From NCBI GenBank assembly GCA_028023455.1, contig JAQFVV010013074.1, positions 1 to 64,000 on the forward strand: 64,000 nt of DNA, given 5' to 3'. Within the stretch, counting starts at the first letter, position 1. The number at the start of each line of letters is the position of its first letter. Positions 33,485 through 45,032 of this stretch are shown in pieces. The notes under the pieces are model-generated. The model was not told the DNA's origin. It saw only the letters and a list, made by a program, of their open reading frames with translations, and ran no database searches. The translations under genes were made by a program, and so were the position numbers. Source of the stretch: Epiperipatus broadwayi. Its lineage: Eukaryota > Onychophora > Udeonychophora > Euonychophora > Peripatidae.

Positions 33485-34490
33485 TATATATATATATTCT
33501 CTCACTGAATTGAATATGTACATATAATCAATTTAATAGACAACTATATATTTTAATCATATATTTATTTTCATCTAATTAACTTTCTTTCAAAATTGAA
33601 CTTTGTCAAGATGTTACATTAATCCTATATGTCATGTGATTTACATATCATCCCTAGCACTTCCTCTATTGACTAATCTTAACCCTAAAACATGTTTTAT
33701 ACTTTTCAATTTTTATCTCATGTCCATTTCTTCCCAACATTATTGAGCCTTGTATTAAATTCATACATTTCTCTTTATTTTCTTGTATATACATTGTTTT
33801 CATACACTTTTCTTTCTTTATAATTTCTACGATATTTTATTGCTTCAATTCTTTCTTCACATTTCATAACATTCTCTGTTTCTAAAAAAAATGACAAAAT
33901 AGTACTGATTTAATATCTCTCCTATTTATTGCTCTGTCCTTCTCCTTCCCCCTTTCTATCTTACTTTTCCCTTACATATAATTTTATAAACTATTCCTAT
34001 CTTATCACCCTCTCATTTCTCATTTTTGCAGTATTCACTAACTTTTTAATGATTTACTGTTTTCTCATCCTATACTTATATTCTCATTCATTTTTTCTTC
34101 CCTATCATTCAGAATTTTATATAACTCATTCGAATATGGAATATAAAACCATTTTTTATTCTTTCTTTCATTTTTATTACTAACTTTCTAATATCCATTC
34201 CTGTTCTTCAATATATTTCTTATAACTCTACCATTACATTTACATTCTATATATGCCTTCTGGATCTGCAACTTTTGCTCCTTTGCCTTCTTTTTATTAA
34301 ATGTAAGCCTATAATTGTTTTCCTTTATTTCTTTCAGTATCCCCTTTTTTTGATACTAAGGTTGATAAGTCTTGGATATATCATACCTCAACTTATTCTT
34401 TGTACAATGCTTTACCTTAATCTCTCCACTCTTATCCCTTTTCACTAATAAATCTAAATATTTTACTTCTTTATTATTTTCCATTGTACT
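33485..34490 (-). pseudogene. Penelope-like element, minus arm of 2.1-kb palindrome
   Basis: Read on the minus strand from 34490 down: EVKYLDLLVKRDKSGEIKVK then HCTKNKLRYD, later residues of the PLE thumb, a decayed endonuclease, and a UTR shared with the plus arm. It is an inverted copy of 34560-35640 at an estimated 80-85% identity. The two T-rich ORFs in the region (33929-34183 and the minus ORF at 34942-35154) are antisense shadows of this protein. Confidence 0.65.
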
Positions 34491-35640
34491 ACAGATGTGT
34501 AGATGATGTAATAGTAGTAGGAAATAAAAGAACTATAATAGAAGCACTTAATGAACTAAATAAAAAATATATTTGATATTAAATTTACAATGGAAAATAA
34601 TGAAGAAGATGTCAAATATTTAGATTTATTAGTGAAAAAATGAGAATGGAGGGATTAAGGTAAAGCATTGTATAAAGCATAAGAGCATCAGGGTTATAAT
34701 ACTAATACATCTGAGATCTTATCAACTTTGATATCAAGAAATGAGGATACTAAAAGAAATAAAAGAGAAAAATGATATACTTACATTGAATATAAAGTGA
34801 GCAAATGAACAAAAGTTGCAGATCCAGAAGGCATATAATGAATATGGATATAGTAGTAGAGTTAAAAGAAATATATTGAGAATAGGAATGTATATTAGAA
34901 GGTTAATAATAAAAATGAAAGAAAGAATAAAAAATGAATTTCTATTCCATATTCAAATGAGTTATATAAAGTTCTGAATGATAGGAAAATAAATGAATCA
35001 GAATATAGGTATAGGATGGAAAAAAACAGTAAATCATTACAAAGGTTAGTGGGTAGTGCAAAAATGAGAAATGAGAGGAGTGATAGAAAGTGATAAGAAA
35101 GGAATAGTTTATAAAATTATGTGTAAGGGATATATGATGACATATATAAGTCATTCAGTCAAAGTAAAATAGAAAGGGGGAAGGAGAAGGACAGAGCCAT
35201 AAAACAGAGTGATATTAAGTCAGAATGAGTTTGCCATTTTTCAAAAACAGGACATGTTATGAAATGTGAGGAAAGTATTGAGGTGATCAAATATTATAAA
35301 AATTATAAAGAAAGGAAAATATATGAAACAATGTATACAAAAGAAAATAAAGAGAAATGTATGAATTTAGCACAAGGTTCAATTAAATTTGGAAGGAAAA
35401 TGGACATTAAATAAAAATTGAAAAGTATAAAAACATTTTTAGGGTTGAGGTTGTTCAATAGAGGAAGTGCTAGGATGATATTAAATCATGTGACATATAG
35501 AATTAATGCAACATCTTGACAAGGTTCAAGTTTGAATGAAAGTTGATTGGATGAAAATAAATATATGATTAAAATATATAATTGTCTATTAAGTTGATTA
35601 TGCTTACATATTCAATTCATTAAGAAAGTATATAAGAAAG
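34490..35640 (+). pseudogene. Penelope-like element, plus arm of 2.1-kb palindrome
   Basis: Starts exactly at motif C: YRCVDDVIVVGNKRTIIEAL, then NELNKKY, DIKFTMENNEEDVKYLDLLVKK. A decayed thumb follows, then GIVYKIMCKG (GIY-like) and HFSKTGHVMKCEESIEVIKY, a nuclease block with GH and E positions. Many stops. Only the short YVDD-containing segment (about 34490-34560) lies outside the palindrome. The element is thus truncated at motif C and carries an inverted duplication of everything 3' of it. Confidence 0.65.
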
Positions 35641-35644
35641 ACAA

Positions 35645-36385
35645 CATAATGGTTTAAAAAGGAATAACCATCAAATGATGTATATATTGTAATGTTTTTC
35701 GTATTACTAGGCCACTATATGCTTCAAATTTACATTTGAGCGTGAGTTGATCAAGCTGTATCAAAAGAAAAAATAAAGTTGTATTTCTATTCTCAACGCA
35801 GCTATTTTTCCTGATCAACTTCGGCCTAGAACTATTACCGAGTACAATCATGAGCAGAAACAGTTTTTAATTTCTACTTGAGGGCGCCAGAGTCATTAGA
35901 CCCACTGAGACTGCGTCAACCATATTGTAGCACATAAGGTAATAATTATACGATCTGAGTTAACATTCTCGTTAAGAAGAAGATATCCCCATTTTTTCTT
36001 AATTACGGAAATTAAATCTCTCAAAAAAAATAATTTGTATAGCGATCTAAGTTAAATAACTAAAGGTAAAACTTAAATAGAATAGCATTAATTTTATACA
36101 TGTACAATGAAAGTGAAGTTAATAATAAAGATTTGTTCTAACTCGTCAAGCATTCAATATTTATGATTAAGACAAAATTATAATGTTGGAAAAGATTGTG
36201 CATATGAATTCAATAATTTGATTCAAATATTGGAGTAATAATTATTTAGTCTTATTTTCCGTAGTAACAGTTTGGTTCATTTCTCAGTTCGCAAATCTTC
36301 TGATCCAAGAAAAATTTATAGGATAACATTTCCATTCAATTCACTATTCATAAAGCTTTATGTAAAAAAATTTATGGCCATTTAC
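35645..36385. other. Unassigned, more complex DNA
   Basis: Composition is more balanced around 35690-35960 (GAGGGCGCCAGAGTCA). The region may be promoter or intron of a host gene. No repeat family and no convincing ORF were found. Confidence 0.35.
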
Positions 36386-36389
36386 TTAC

Positions 36390-36521
36390 CGGTAAGTTGA
36401 CACTAAGTAGGTCATCAATCTTCCCGACGTACAATTCAGTTAGTGGGTAGTCCACAGTAGTTGTTCTCCTTTTAGTTTTATTTCCGAATCTCCGATCAAA
36501 TTTAGGTAGCCGTATGATGAT
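36390..36521 (-). CDS. Candidate exon with consensus splice donor
   Basis: On the minus strand an open segment ends at TTACCG followed by GTAAGTAAATG, a near-ideal donor (36389-36384). One frame is open from a TAG just upstream of 36521 to the donor, 44 codons: it begins IIIRLPKFDRRFGNKTK, contains VDYPLTELYVGK and ends DDLLSVNLP. No ATG lies in that frame. Either it is an internal exon with the weak acceptor CCTAG, or it is a first exon whose start is the out-of-frame ATGACCTACTTAGTG 26 nt before the donor. The balanced composition of the flanking 150 bp favours a 5' exon near a promoter. Protein not recognised. Confidence 0.35.
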
Positions 36522-36572
36522 CTAGGTGACTTTTTCCGAAAGTGTCGGCAAACGATATCATTCTACTCACTC

Positions 36573-36767
36573 ATGGCGAGCGATTTCAGTTCGTATCTAA
36601 GTGGACACATTTTATTAAAAAAAAATGAGGCACTTCAAATTGCTCAGCACTATTGGAACAATAAGATAAAAAAGACCCCTTTTCAAATCTGTCGGCTCCT
36701 TTTATACTCCTCGATTCTTTTTAGAAGCTCTGCGCACGCTCTTTTTTTTCTTTGTTCTACTTTATAA
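36573..36767 (+). CDS. Unassigned 64-codon ORF
   Basis: The ATG at 36573 has a reasonable context (CTCATGG) and opens MASDFSSYLSGHILLKKNEA, then LQIAQHYWNNKIKKTPFQIC and a hydrophobic end. It lies opposite and just upstream of the minus-strand exon candidate, so a bidirectional arrangement is conceivable. No family recognised; may be chance. Confidence 0.2.
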   Translation: MASDFSSYLSGHILLKKNEALQIAQHYWNNKIKKTPFQICRLLLYSSILFRSSAHALFFLCSTL

Positions 36768-36769
36768 AC

Positions 36770-37545
36770 TTCTACATTATTCTCCTTTTCTTATTACAAA
36801 GTCTGTTTTTCCGCTAAGAATTTCTGCCATTTTTAATTACTATCAGAAAGTTGTTTCTGATAGCAATCTTTTGCCTTTTGAAATTTCCTTTCACTATTTG
36901 AATCAATGATTCAATATGCACTTTTCCAACATGGAATTTATTTTAGTTAACTTATTTCTAAAAAAAAAGAAAAATTAAACTTTCACTGTACGTTTTTTTT
37001 TTTCTTTAAAACATTATGCTACAAAAAAAATAAAGATCGTGTTCGCTTTTTTTTTTTTTTCCTTTTTTTATAATACCTAATATCAAAAAGTAATTTGTAC
37101 CGTATATATAAATAAATGGTACAATATATATATATCAGGTCTGGAACTTAATCCTACAATGATAATAATTGGGCCTCTACTGATAAATTATTTGTGCACA
37201 TATAGTAACTCACAGATAATACTTCTCACATATAACTGTTAGTTTAAAATCAATATGCAAATTGTCATTTTATCATAGATTAATTAATTGAATTTTGAAT
37301 TTCATTTAATTAAATTTAAGTGCAATGGATATTGATGATGGTGGTGGAATCATTCAACTCTTCTATATCCTGATTATATTTTCTGATCAACAGACATAAA
37401 ATCTGCTTTGTGACTTATAAATGAAAATTATAAGCATTTACTTGAATATACAGGATTTATATAAACCTTCTTCTAAATACATCTATGGTACTACCCTTTG
37501 GCAGATCATTGCAAGTTCCTTAATTAAAATCCTACTTTACTTTCC
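36770..37545. other. AT-rich DNA without a recognised gene
   Basis: Long T-runs (36994-37005, 37049-37075) and a short TA run. If the 37551 exon is real this would be its upstream intron. Confidence 0.4.
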
Positions 37546-37550
37546 CCCAG

Positions 37551-37621
37551 GATATGAACTCTCAGAGTCTTTGAAAGATTATGTATACATTGGAGATGAC
37601 ACTGTTGCTATAATGGCATAG
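37551..37621 (+). CDS. Candidate 3'-terminal exon, hAT insertion at its stop codon
   Basis: A strong acceptor (CTACTTTACTTTCCCCCAG) is followed by two bases, 22 codons and TAG: YELSESLKDYVYIGDD then TVAIMA. Composition is exon-like (Glu, Asp, Ser, Tyr). The TAG lies inside GCATAGAT, the 8-bp target duplication of the hAT element that begins at 37624. The element therefore landed on the end of this segment. The protein is not recognised. A second acceptor with the same phase occurs just beyond the element (48735). Confidence 0.35.
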
Positions 37622-38488
37622 ATCAACAGTGGTCTTCAACCACTGGGTCATGGCTGGCACCGGGCCGCAGAAGTTTTCTACCAGGCTGCGCTAGTCTGGC
37701 AAGAAAGTTAGTAATAACAAAATAATAAGATTTTAAAATTTTAATTAATATAAACAGTTTTTATTTATTTTTTCATCACATTTTTACCCTGTTAAAAAAT
37801 GAGAAACAGAACAAAAATGAAATCTAATCAATCATACATAAATTAATTTGTTTTTCTATTTATCACAGATGTTTATGGAGAGATAGAATTAAATTTATTA
37901 TTTTTTTAAAAAAATTCAAAATTAAAAAAAAAGGTTTTTCATTATACAAACTCCAGTTGTCTTTTGATAGCCAATCACAGTTTCTTGTCGGCATTGTTTA
38001 TGTGTTAAAACAAGATCAAAACTTTTGACTTTATCAAGTTTCGTTTTATTTTTTATTTTTTGTTTAAAAATACGCCCATTTTTTTTTTGGCCTATAAGGT
38101 GATATTTTTTGATTTTATTTGTATACTGCTAATATACTAAATCTTTTATTTTTAAAACCAATTTCTGTTAACCTTTTTTAAAAAATAAAAACAAACAAAA
38201 AATAACTGCAATTTTTTTTTTTTTTTGCTTTATTTCTATTATGTGATATCTATTTTACCATTTTTTAAAAAAAACTTTTCCTATTAATTACATTTTTTGA
38301 TCCTTTCAACACACCAGCACAAAAAAAAAAAAATTACAATAACATCAAAACTTCAGACTTTTACACGTTTCACTTTATTTTTTCAGATTTAAAATATGGC
38401 GAAGTTTTTTTTGACTGTACGGTGATTAATTACGCGATTTCTATTTTGCCCTTACTACTATCAAAAGGCACCATCCATATATATATAT

Positions 38489-41400
38489 TGTGCCATTACA
38501 ATTTGGTCACTAGCCAAATTTATAGTAATGTGCATGTAGAAAAGGTAAACCAAAAATCATCATCACATTTTTATATAATCATAAATGAAGCTGTAGGGCA
38601 TCCAAGTTCAAACCCTACCAGATCAAAATCTTAAACACTTTAGACAAAGAATGGGTCAACAATTATATGCTTTATTTGTTTGTGTGTTGATAGAAAGGTA
38701 ATACACACATTTAAAATATTTAATATTTAAATTTTCTTTAAAAAGCAAAGTTACAATGCATACATATAGGCAATGTATGTGTAAATTATTTAATTGTTTT
38801 ATATTTCAAATATTAAACATTTTAACTTTCTTTAAAACTAACCTATGCTTGATCAATTCTAATATTTTATTCTATACTTTTATTTTGCTTTTCTTTAATT
38901 ATAAGTGGGATTTAAAAGTTACAGATTTAATTAAATAATTGGGTTATAATTACTAAGCTAGCAATTATAGTATTTAAGGTTAGTTTATGAATGATTTGAA
39001 AGAATGCAGGATGTGTGTACATTACATACAAAATTTTACATTTCCTAAATATTGAAAGAAAAGGAAGTATTAAATCTGTTAAATTATTTTTTTTGTACAA
39101 TTTTTTTTTGTTAAAAGAGGAAATCTGTTTAATCAGATATCGATCTTTGTAGTAAATTTTTTGTAAATGATTGTCACTTTGGAGCTATAATTTTTGAAAT
39201 TTTCTTATCAAGATCTAAAGAAGGAAGCTCAAAGATTTGAAGTGTTACCTGGATGTTAAAAAGAAAGAAAAAACAAAAGAAAGGAAATAAGAATTGAGTC
39301 TATTTTTTTTTAAAACAAAAGTGTCTGGAAAAAGGATTAAACTTTTCAGTTGAAAAATACTTTGGTTGAAAATAAATTAGAGATCTAATTAAAACAAATT
39401 TGTCCAAAAATAGCAAGTGATGCTATCTCTGATTGGTTAAATTAGCTAAAAATTGGATATAAAAAGCTGTCTTAGATTATTATTATTGTGATTGATTCAG
39501 ATTATTAAACTATAATATTGAACGTTGAAAATAAAAAAAAATGGCTTGCTAGAAAAATTATATGTATATTCCATCGATTCCTGACCATCTGGGGAAGCTG
39601 CACATCACATAGGAAAGAAAAGATGTTGTGTCTAAAATAATATTCTACACCTTTCAACTGACCAGATAAATAAGATGTTTTTAATAGAAGAAAGAAAGCA
39701 TTCACCTGCATTCAAAGAAGATGAATTAATCTACTGATAAATATTAATCATCAAGTCCAATTAATTGTTCCAACAACTGATTTTAAACTCAAGAAAATTT
39801 ACAAATGGGAAAACAACTGCTGTATTTCATCCACATGCTTGACAAGAAGAGAAGAAAATTTACTATAATGATTTCCAAATTGTCCACTAAAGCAAATAAA
39901 CTCAATAGAGTCATCATCATCAAATAGTTATCCACCTCAAGAAAGAGATTGTTCCCAGTAAAACGGAAATGGTAGCTACAGAAATATAAACATTATACAA
40001 GACAAGTTTGAACCCTTGGAAATTCGTCACAAACAAAAGATCGGTAATATGACTTTTTATATCTATTTTCTTTATGATATCAGTCTTAATAAACATTTTA
40101 GCAATAAAGTGGTATATTTTTATTTAAAGAACTTTTAAAGACTATTCAGATCGATTAAAATAAGAATGTCTTACTAATAATAACTTTGAGCTTCATAAAT
40201 GATCTTGAATGTATAAAAATGATTTGTTTATTAATTTTACAATATTAATATGTAAAACAATTTTTTTTTTTTTTTTCTATGGTATTATGATTTTAGTTTT
40301 AACTAATATTATTATTTTGGTTTTAATAATATTTTGTTATTATGGGATAAAACACGCACATACATAATAATATTTTTATATGTGTATAATTGTAAGTGAA
40401 TGTGGAATAATGAGTAGTATTAGAATATTAGATTATTTTGTTTCAAGTTCAGTATAGATTTCAGCGCTTGGAAGGGAGGGGGAGAAAATAATTTAAGACT
40501 CTTTTCTAAAAACTTGCTCCTTCAATTTTACTAACATTTTTTTTTATTCTATTTACATGTTGGATTTTAAGTATGTGTGTTAATGAGCAGATAATATTTT
40601 TTGTCTTGAAATACTTTTCATGGTTAATGTGACGTCCAACTTAACACAAAATACATTTGAAGGGAAAGGGGGAAGAACTTAAAATTAATCTGAGGATTGT
40701 TATATAATCAATTATTATTATTATTCATGTCAATTTTCATATTTATCTAGAAATTTTTCTGTATATGTTAGAAATGTAGTAATAAATATTAGTTTGCTTT
40801 ATTAAACGAGGCGTATATATTTCATTAATTGTAGTCTTTGTTAAGTGTGATTATTCATCATCATCAATGGTTGAATATTAGTTATTTCAGATATAAGTAA
40901 ATATGCTAAAATTAAGCAATAATTATAAATTTCTTTATAAAATTTAGTTTTATGTTTAGGCTTAGTCCTAGAGCTGTAGTTGAAACCCTTGTCATTATTG
41001 TTATTATTATCATCATCATCATCATCATCAACGTTTTAATTAATGAGCTGTTTAACTGTTTAAAGGCCATAAATAAATATTGATTTTATAATAGTTAGTG
41101 ATTTCTTAGTATTATTATAACCACATCCCATCATCTATTTCATGCAAGGATGAGTGAATTGCCATCCTAAATTATTTATATATAATCTGAGCTAGTAAAC
41201 TTACAAAACTATTGAAACACATTTGTTATGCTAAGATCTGAGAAATGATTTATGTCTAATATACTCCGCTTTGGTTTAAAGATGTTTTACTTTTACCTAA
41301 CTATTAGTGCTTATAGTGATATGGCTCAAAAAGCAAAATCTCTCATTTTTATTAGAAATAAAGTACCAAAAGGGATTCAAACCCGGTACATGTGAAAGGT

Positions 41401-41615
41401 TATCAGATATAACCGTGTCTAGATTCAGATAATCTAGTGGCGCCCTGCTAGACCATATTCACTTAGTATTTGTTTAAACATGCACTTAACATCAAACCAA
41501 GGAATGAAAGTGGATAAAACCTACTGCCTGTATACCTGAGTTATATTTTATTGAATTACTAGTGTACTCACCTCACGTGATTTCATATACCTAACATATA
41601 ATACTGGCTATTAAC
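38489..41615 (+). repeat. 5' LTR (3127 bp)
   Basis: Starts TGTGCCATTACAATTTGGTC and ends AATACTGGCTATTAAC. Aligns with 45033-48166 throughout, with a small number of substitutions and 1-bp indels (about 1% by eye). It contains a TATA box, poly-T runs, (TCA)n at 41010-41033, and near 41375-41455 an antisense tRNA-like box B (CCGGGTTTGAATCCC on the minus strand). ORFs inside it are identical in both LTRs and not informative. Confidence 0.85.
39458..39466 (+). promoter_or_regulatory. LTR TATA box
   Basis: TATAAAAAG, preceded 20 bp upstream by ATTGG (inverse CCAAT). It is preserved in the 3' LTR at about 46000-46010. It would place the start of R near 39490, giving a U3 of about 1 kb and R-U5 of about 2.1 kb. 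Confidence 0.4.
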
Positions 41616-42279
41616 TTATGAATGATCAAACCCATTCACTGCTCCAACCCAATTTATATGTTATCTTTATTTTATCATAAAGCAGTTAACAGTAGTCCTG
41701 CCATGATACCAGCCTATAAGTCTCCAAGAGAGAGAGCAAGGTTTCATTTTTTAGTCTATAATAAGCAGGGCATTCCTTGATACTTGCCACATAAGACTCC
41801 AAGAGAGAGAGCAAGGCATAGTTTATCTATTTTAGCCCCTAAGACTTAATACATCTTTTATTGCAACAGAGTTTGCTTCATTTAATCAAGGGTTGTGGTA
41901 GTTAATAAGTGATCGAATTGGGATGATCTTCTGAGTGCTCGTGATGCATTGTGTGATTATAGTGTTGTGACTGAATTCTTTTATTTATCTCAAGATGGTG
42001 AACTGCTAGTCATTCTGTGGACTGTCAATATCTGTCGGATTTCTGGGAGAATGGATGAATGTATAATTTGGGCTATTACAGACAGACATGCACTATATAG
42101 ATTATTGTTGTGTAGTTCATTAAATAAGGATATTAAAATTTTTTTTTTTTGTATTTGTAATGCATAATAAGGTGAAAATCAAATCAGTCAGTTGGTCAGA
42201 ATAGGTGTCAGACAGGGAGAAGATGTGTGGATTTTTGATGGTCAGGGAAGTACAGATGGGATATACATAGTTTTATAAC
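41616..42279 (+). other. LTR element leader
   Basis: Follows the 5' LTR. No TGG-initial primer-binding site was seen. Two copies of CTCCAAGAGAGAGAGCAAGG lie at about 41722 and 41797, possibly a packaging or dimerisation signal or simple duplication. A 72-codon frame (41949-42167) is not recognised. Confidence 0.5.
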
Positions 42280-44710
42280 ATGAGTGAACTAAATTATAGT
42301 ATGGAAGAGGTTATGGAAGAGGAAGGTGCCCCAATACCAGGAATCAGTGATCGTTTTCATACTGAAGAAGAGGATGGGGAGGTTTTCTTAAAAACACAAA
42401 AGGAAAGAGAGGAAGTAGAGGAAGATGCCTTTAATGTTAGATCGGAAGACGGCCTCAAGTGTGGAAGTAGATGAGGAGTCAGAAGTGGGCCAGGCTCAAA
42501 TAGCAAAGATGGCACCATCAGACATGGACATGATAATGCAGATGCTCAGAAGTATGAGAGAAGATAGTAAGCAAAGTACGGTAAATCTAGAACAAAAGAT
42601 AGAGAAAAATAATAAAAGTATGGTAAATCTAGAACAAAAGATGGAGAAAAATATAGAAAGTCTAAGAGAAGATAGTAAGCAAGGGATGGTAAATCTAGAA
42701 CAAAAGATAGAGAAAAATAATAAAAGTATGGTAAATCTAGAACAAAAGATAGAGAAAAATATAGAAAGTCTAAGAGAGGATAGTAAGCAAAGGATGGAAA
42801 ATCTAGAACAAAAGATAGGTCAATCTATGGAGAAAAGTATAGAAGGTTTAAGGGTAAATCTAGAGAACTCTATTGACAATAACAACCAAATGATCATCGC
42901 TTTGGAAAATAGGATAGAAGGGTCCAATATAGAGTGTAAAAATAGGTTTGTGTCATTAGAGGAGAGGATAGAAGGAGTGTGTAGGTCTATGGAAGTCACC
43001 AAACAGGAGGGCTGTCAGGGACTACAGTCATTAAAGGCTCAAGTGGAGCAGTCTATCGAAGAAAATAAGAGAGAAATTCAGTTAGTTAGGAATGAGGTCC
43101 ATGGTTTGGTTTCCCAATCCATATCAGAATGCATAGAAAAAAATGCCGAGATAACTTCTGCAGGAATTCATATTAGATTAGAGGAGGTGGTAGCCAAAGT
43201 GGACTCATATAAGGAAGCCACTTTGGGCTGTGTAGACCAAACCCTCACTATGAAAAATAAGTTTAGTGGCTTAGAAAAGGAAATACGAGAAGTTAAGGGA
43301 AGCATGGCCAATGAGTGTGTACAAATTGACCAAAATCTTAGGAAAGAATTGGGGAAACAAATGGATAGCTTTAGGGAGGAGATAGTAAAAAGGGACAAGT
43401 CAAGTTCTTTAGAAGAGGGACCCAGAATGAATCAACATGAATTGAGTGTTATGTTGGAAAAGGTTGAGGAGAACCAGAAGGCCTATGTTGTGGAATACAT
43501 AAACCCCAAGATGGATGATCTCTACCAGAAAATAGGGGAATTAAAAGATCGTATTAATGTAGGGCTGCAGGATCAGTTAAACCCAAATTCAAGGCAAAAT
43601 GATGTTAGCATCAGTCCAGATGACTGTAGGGATAGCTCAGAACAGAGTCAGTCAGAGAAAAGGATGCCTACTTTAGTTAACAATCCACAAGGTGAAAAAG
43701 AAGTAGAAAGGCCGATAGTAGCCATAATACCAAATCTCCCAGTAAAGAAAGTAAATGAGATGATGACCAAAGAGCAGATTGAGATAGATCATGAAGTGAA
43801 AAGAAGGAAAAGAGAGTTGGAGGAAAAACTTCATGCATCCGATAAGATGATTGATTTAAGAGAGGCAATAATGGAGATGAAACCAGTTATTTTAGAAAGA
43901 GAGCAAAAGTTTCAACAGTCTGTAGTTCTCAATCTAGTAACAAACCAGCATGTGTGGTTTCAAAAATCTGTCTTCTTAAATAGATTGGAGATACCTTATA
44001 TATGGTATAGAGAGGCAATCTCTCTGAAAAATGTAAATGTCCAAATCTCTCTGAAAAATTCAACTGCTCTGGAAAAGTCAAAAATAAGTTATATCTGGTA
44101 CAGAGAAGCAATCTCTCTGAAAAATGTAAATGTCCAGTGTGTATCAGACAGAGAATCAATTTCTCTGAAAAATTTAAATGCTCTGTTAAATTTAAGTGTG
44201 CCTTATATTTGGTACAAAGAGTCAACCTTTTTAGAAAATTTAAAAATAAATTATACATGGCCCAGAGAATCAATCTCTCTGGAAGATTTAAGGATGAATT
44301 ATATATGGTACAAAGAATCCACCTTTCTAGAAAATTTAAAAATAAATTGTATATGGCCCGGAGAATCAATATCTCTGGAAGATGTAAGGATAAATGATAT
44401 CTGGTATAAAAAGCCAACCTCTCTAGAAGACTTCAAAGTGCCTTATATATGGTACAGGGAGTCAATCTTTCTGGAAAGTTTAAAAATAAAGTATGTATGG
44501 TATAGAGAGTCAATCTCTCTGAAAAACTTCAAGGCATATTACATAGGGTACCAAGAGTCCATATTTCTAAATGGAGTTTGTAAGAGGAGGTTATATAAAA
44601 TAAATCCTCCGGATATGTTTTATAAATATCCAGTCAAGATGAAAAATGGAAATATTAAAAAGGGACTGGATGTACAGGTGCATTTTTATGCAGACCACAA
44701 TATGGTTTGA
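42280..44710 (+). CDS. Gag-like coiled-coil ORF with C-terminal 16-residue repeats (one frameshift)
   Basis: The start at 42280 gives an acidic N-terminus (MSELNYSMEEVMEEEGAPIP). After about 60 codons the frame stops, and the continuation lies in the next frame (long ORF 42425-44710, 761 residues), so one base has been gained or lost near 42465. Residues ~35-330 of the long frame are heptad-rich coiled coil, starting with repeats of MVNLEQKIEKNNKS and SLREDSKQ. A basic stretch HEVKRRKRELEEKL follows near 460. Residues ~510-715 are a tandem repeat of YIWYRESISLKNLKIN-like units. The end is INPPDMFYKYPVKMKNG. No zinc knuckle is visible. A structural (capsid-like) role is inferred only from position after the 5' LTR. 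Confidence 0.6.
43949..44575 (+). repeat. 48-bp minisatellite inside the gag-like ORF
   Basis: Ten to twelve units of 48 bp, each encoding Y-I-W-Y-R-E-S-I-S-L-K-N-L-K-I-N with variation (for example YIWYKESTFLENLKIN and YTWPRESISLEDLRMN). Two units are irregular (shortened or extended near 44045 and 44160). Because 48 is a multiple of three, several other frames are open too, including 162 codons on the minus strand, so the open frame alone does not prove selection. Confidence 0.85.
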
Positions 44711-44834
44711 AAAGAAAAAGCCATTCCAAATTACCAAGAAAATAGGAGAGAATGCCTTTATGCTTGCTGCTCTTGATGGGAATAAGGGGACCTATAATGC
44801 TAGGAGTTTGATCCCTTATACTTCAGCAGAATAG
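44705..44834 (+). pseudogene. Integrase C-terminal remnant of LTR element pol
   Basis: In the frame ending at 44834: WFEKKKPFQITKKIGENAFM, then LAALDGNKGTYNARSLIPYT. This resembles the last ~40 residues of Ty3-like integrases (GPFxIxKKIGENAYxL...GTYNxRxLKPY). The rest of pol is absent, replaced upstream by the minisatellite. It shows that the element was derived from an autonomous LTR retrotransposon by loss of pol. Confidence 0.6.
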
Positions 44835-45017
44835 CCTGGCAAAGATCTCCAAATAAATTATTTTTAGTTTTTTTTTTTTTTTTTAATGAAAAATATATTT
44901 ACCAGTAGTTAATTTTTTTTTTTATATATATTATAAGTGTTTATTATTATTAGTGTATTTATTAGTTAGGATTTTTTTTTTTATATAGTTAAAACAAAAG
45001 TGCTGATGATTTTATCC

Positions 45018-45031
45018 GAAGGGGGAGAAAG
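45018..45031 (+). other. Polypurine tract of LTR element
   Basis: GAAGGGGGAGAAAG immediately precedes the 3' LTR (one T between), the expected plus-strand primer position. Clear by location and composition. Confidence 0.8.
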
Positions 45032-45032
45032 T

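Noticed and set aside
33929-35154. T-rich hydrophobic ORFs suggesting membrane proteins
   Set aside because: They are antisense to the PLE arms; the similar peptide on both sides (LTYNFINYS and LTHNFINYS) reflects the inverted repeat.
38756-39711. ORFs at 38756-38938 and 39505-39711, repeated at 45300 and 46050
   Set aside because: The repetition is due to the two LTRs, which are recent duplicates, so identical translations are not evidence of coding.
42820-44417. Minus-strand ORFs across the gag-like region (60, 76, 63 and 162 codons)
   Set aside because: They are antisense shadows of the long plus-strand frame and of the 48-bp repeat, which lacks stops in several frames.
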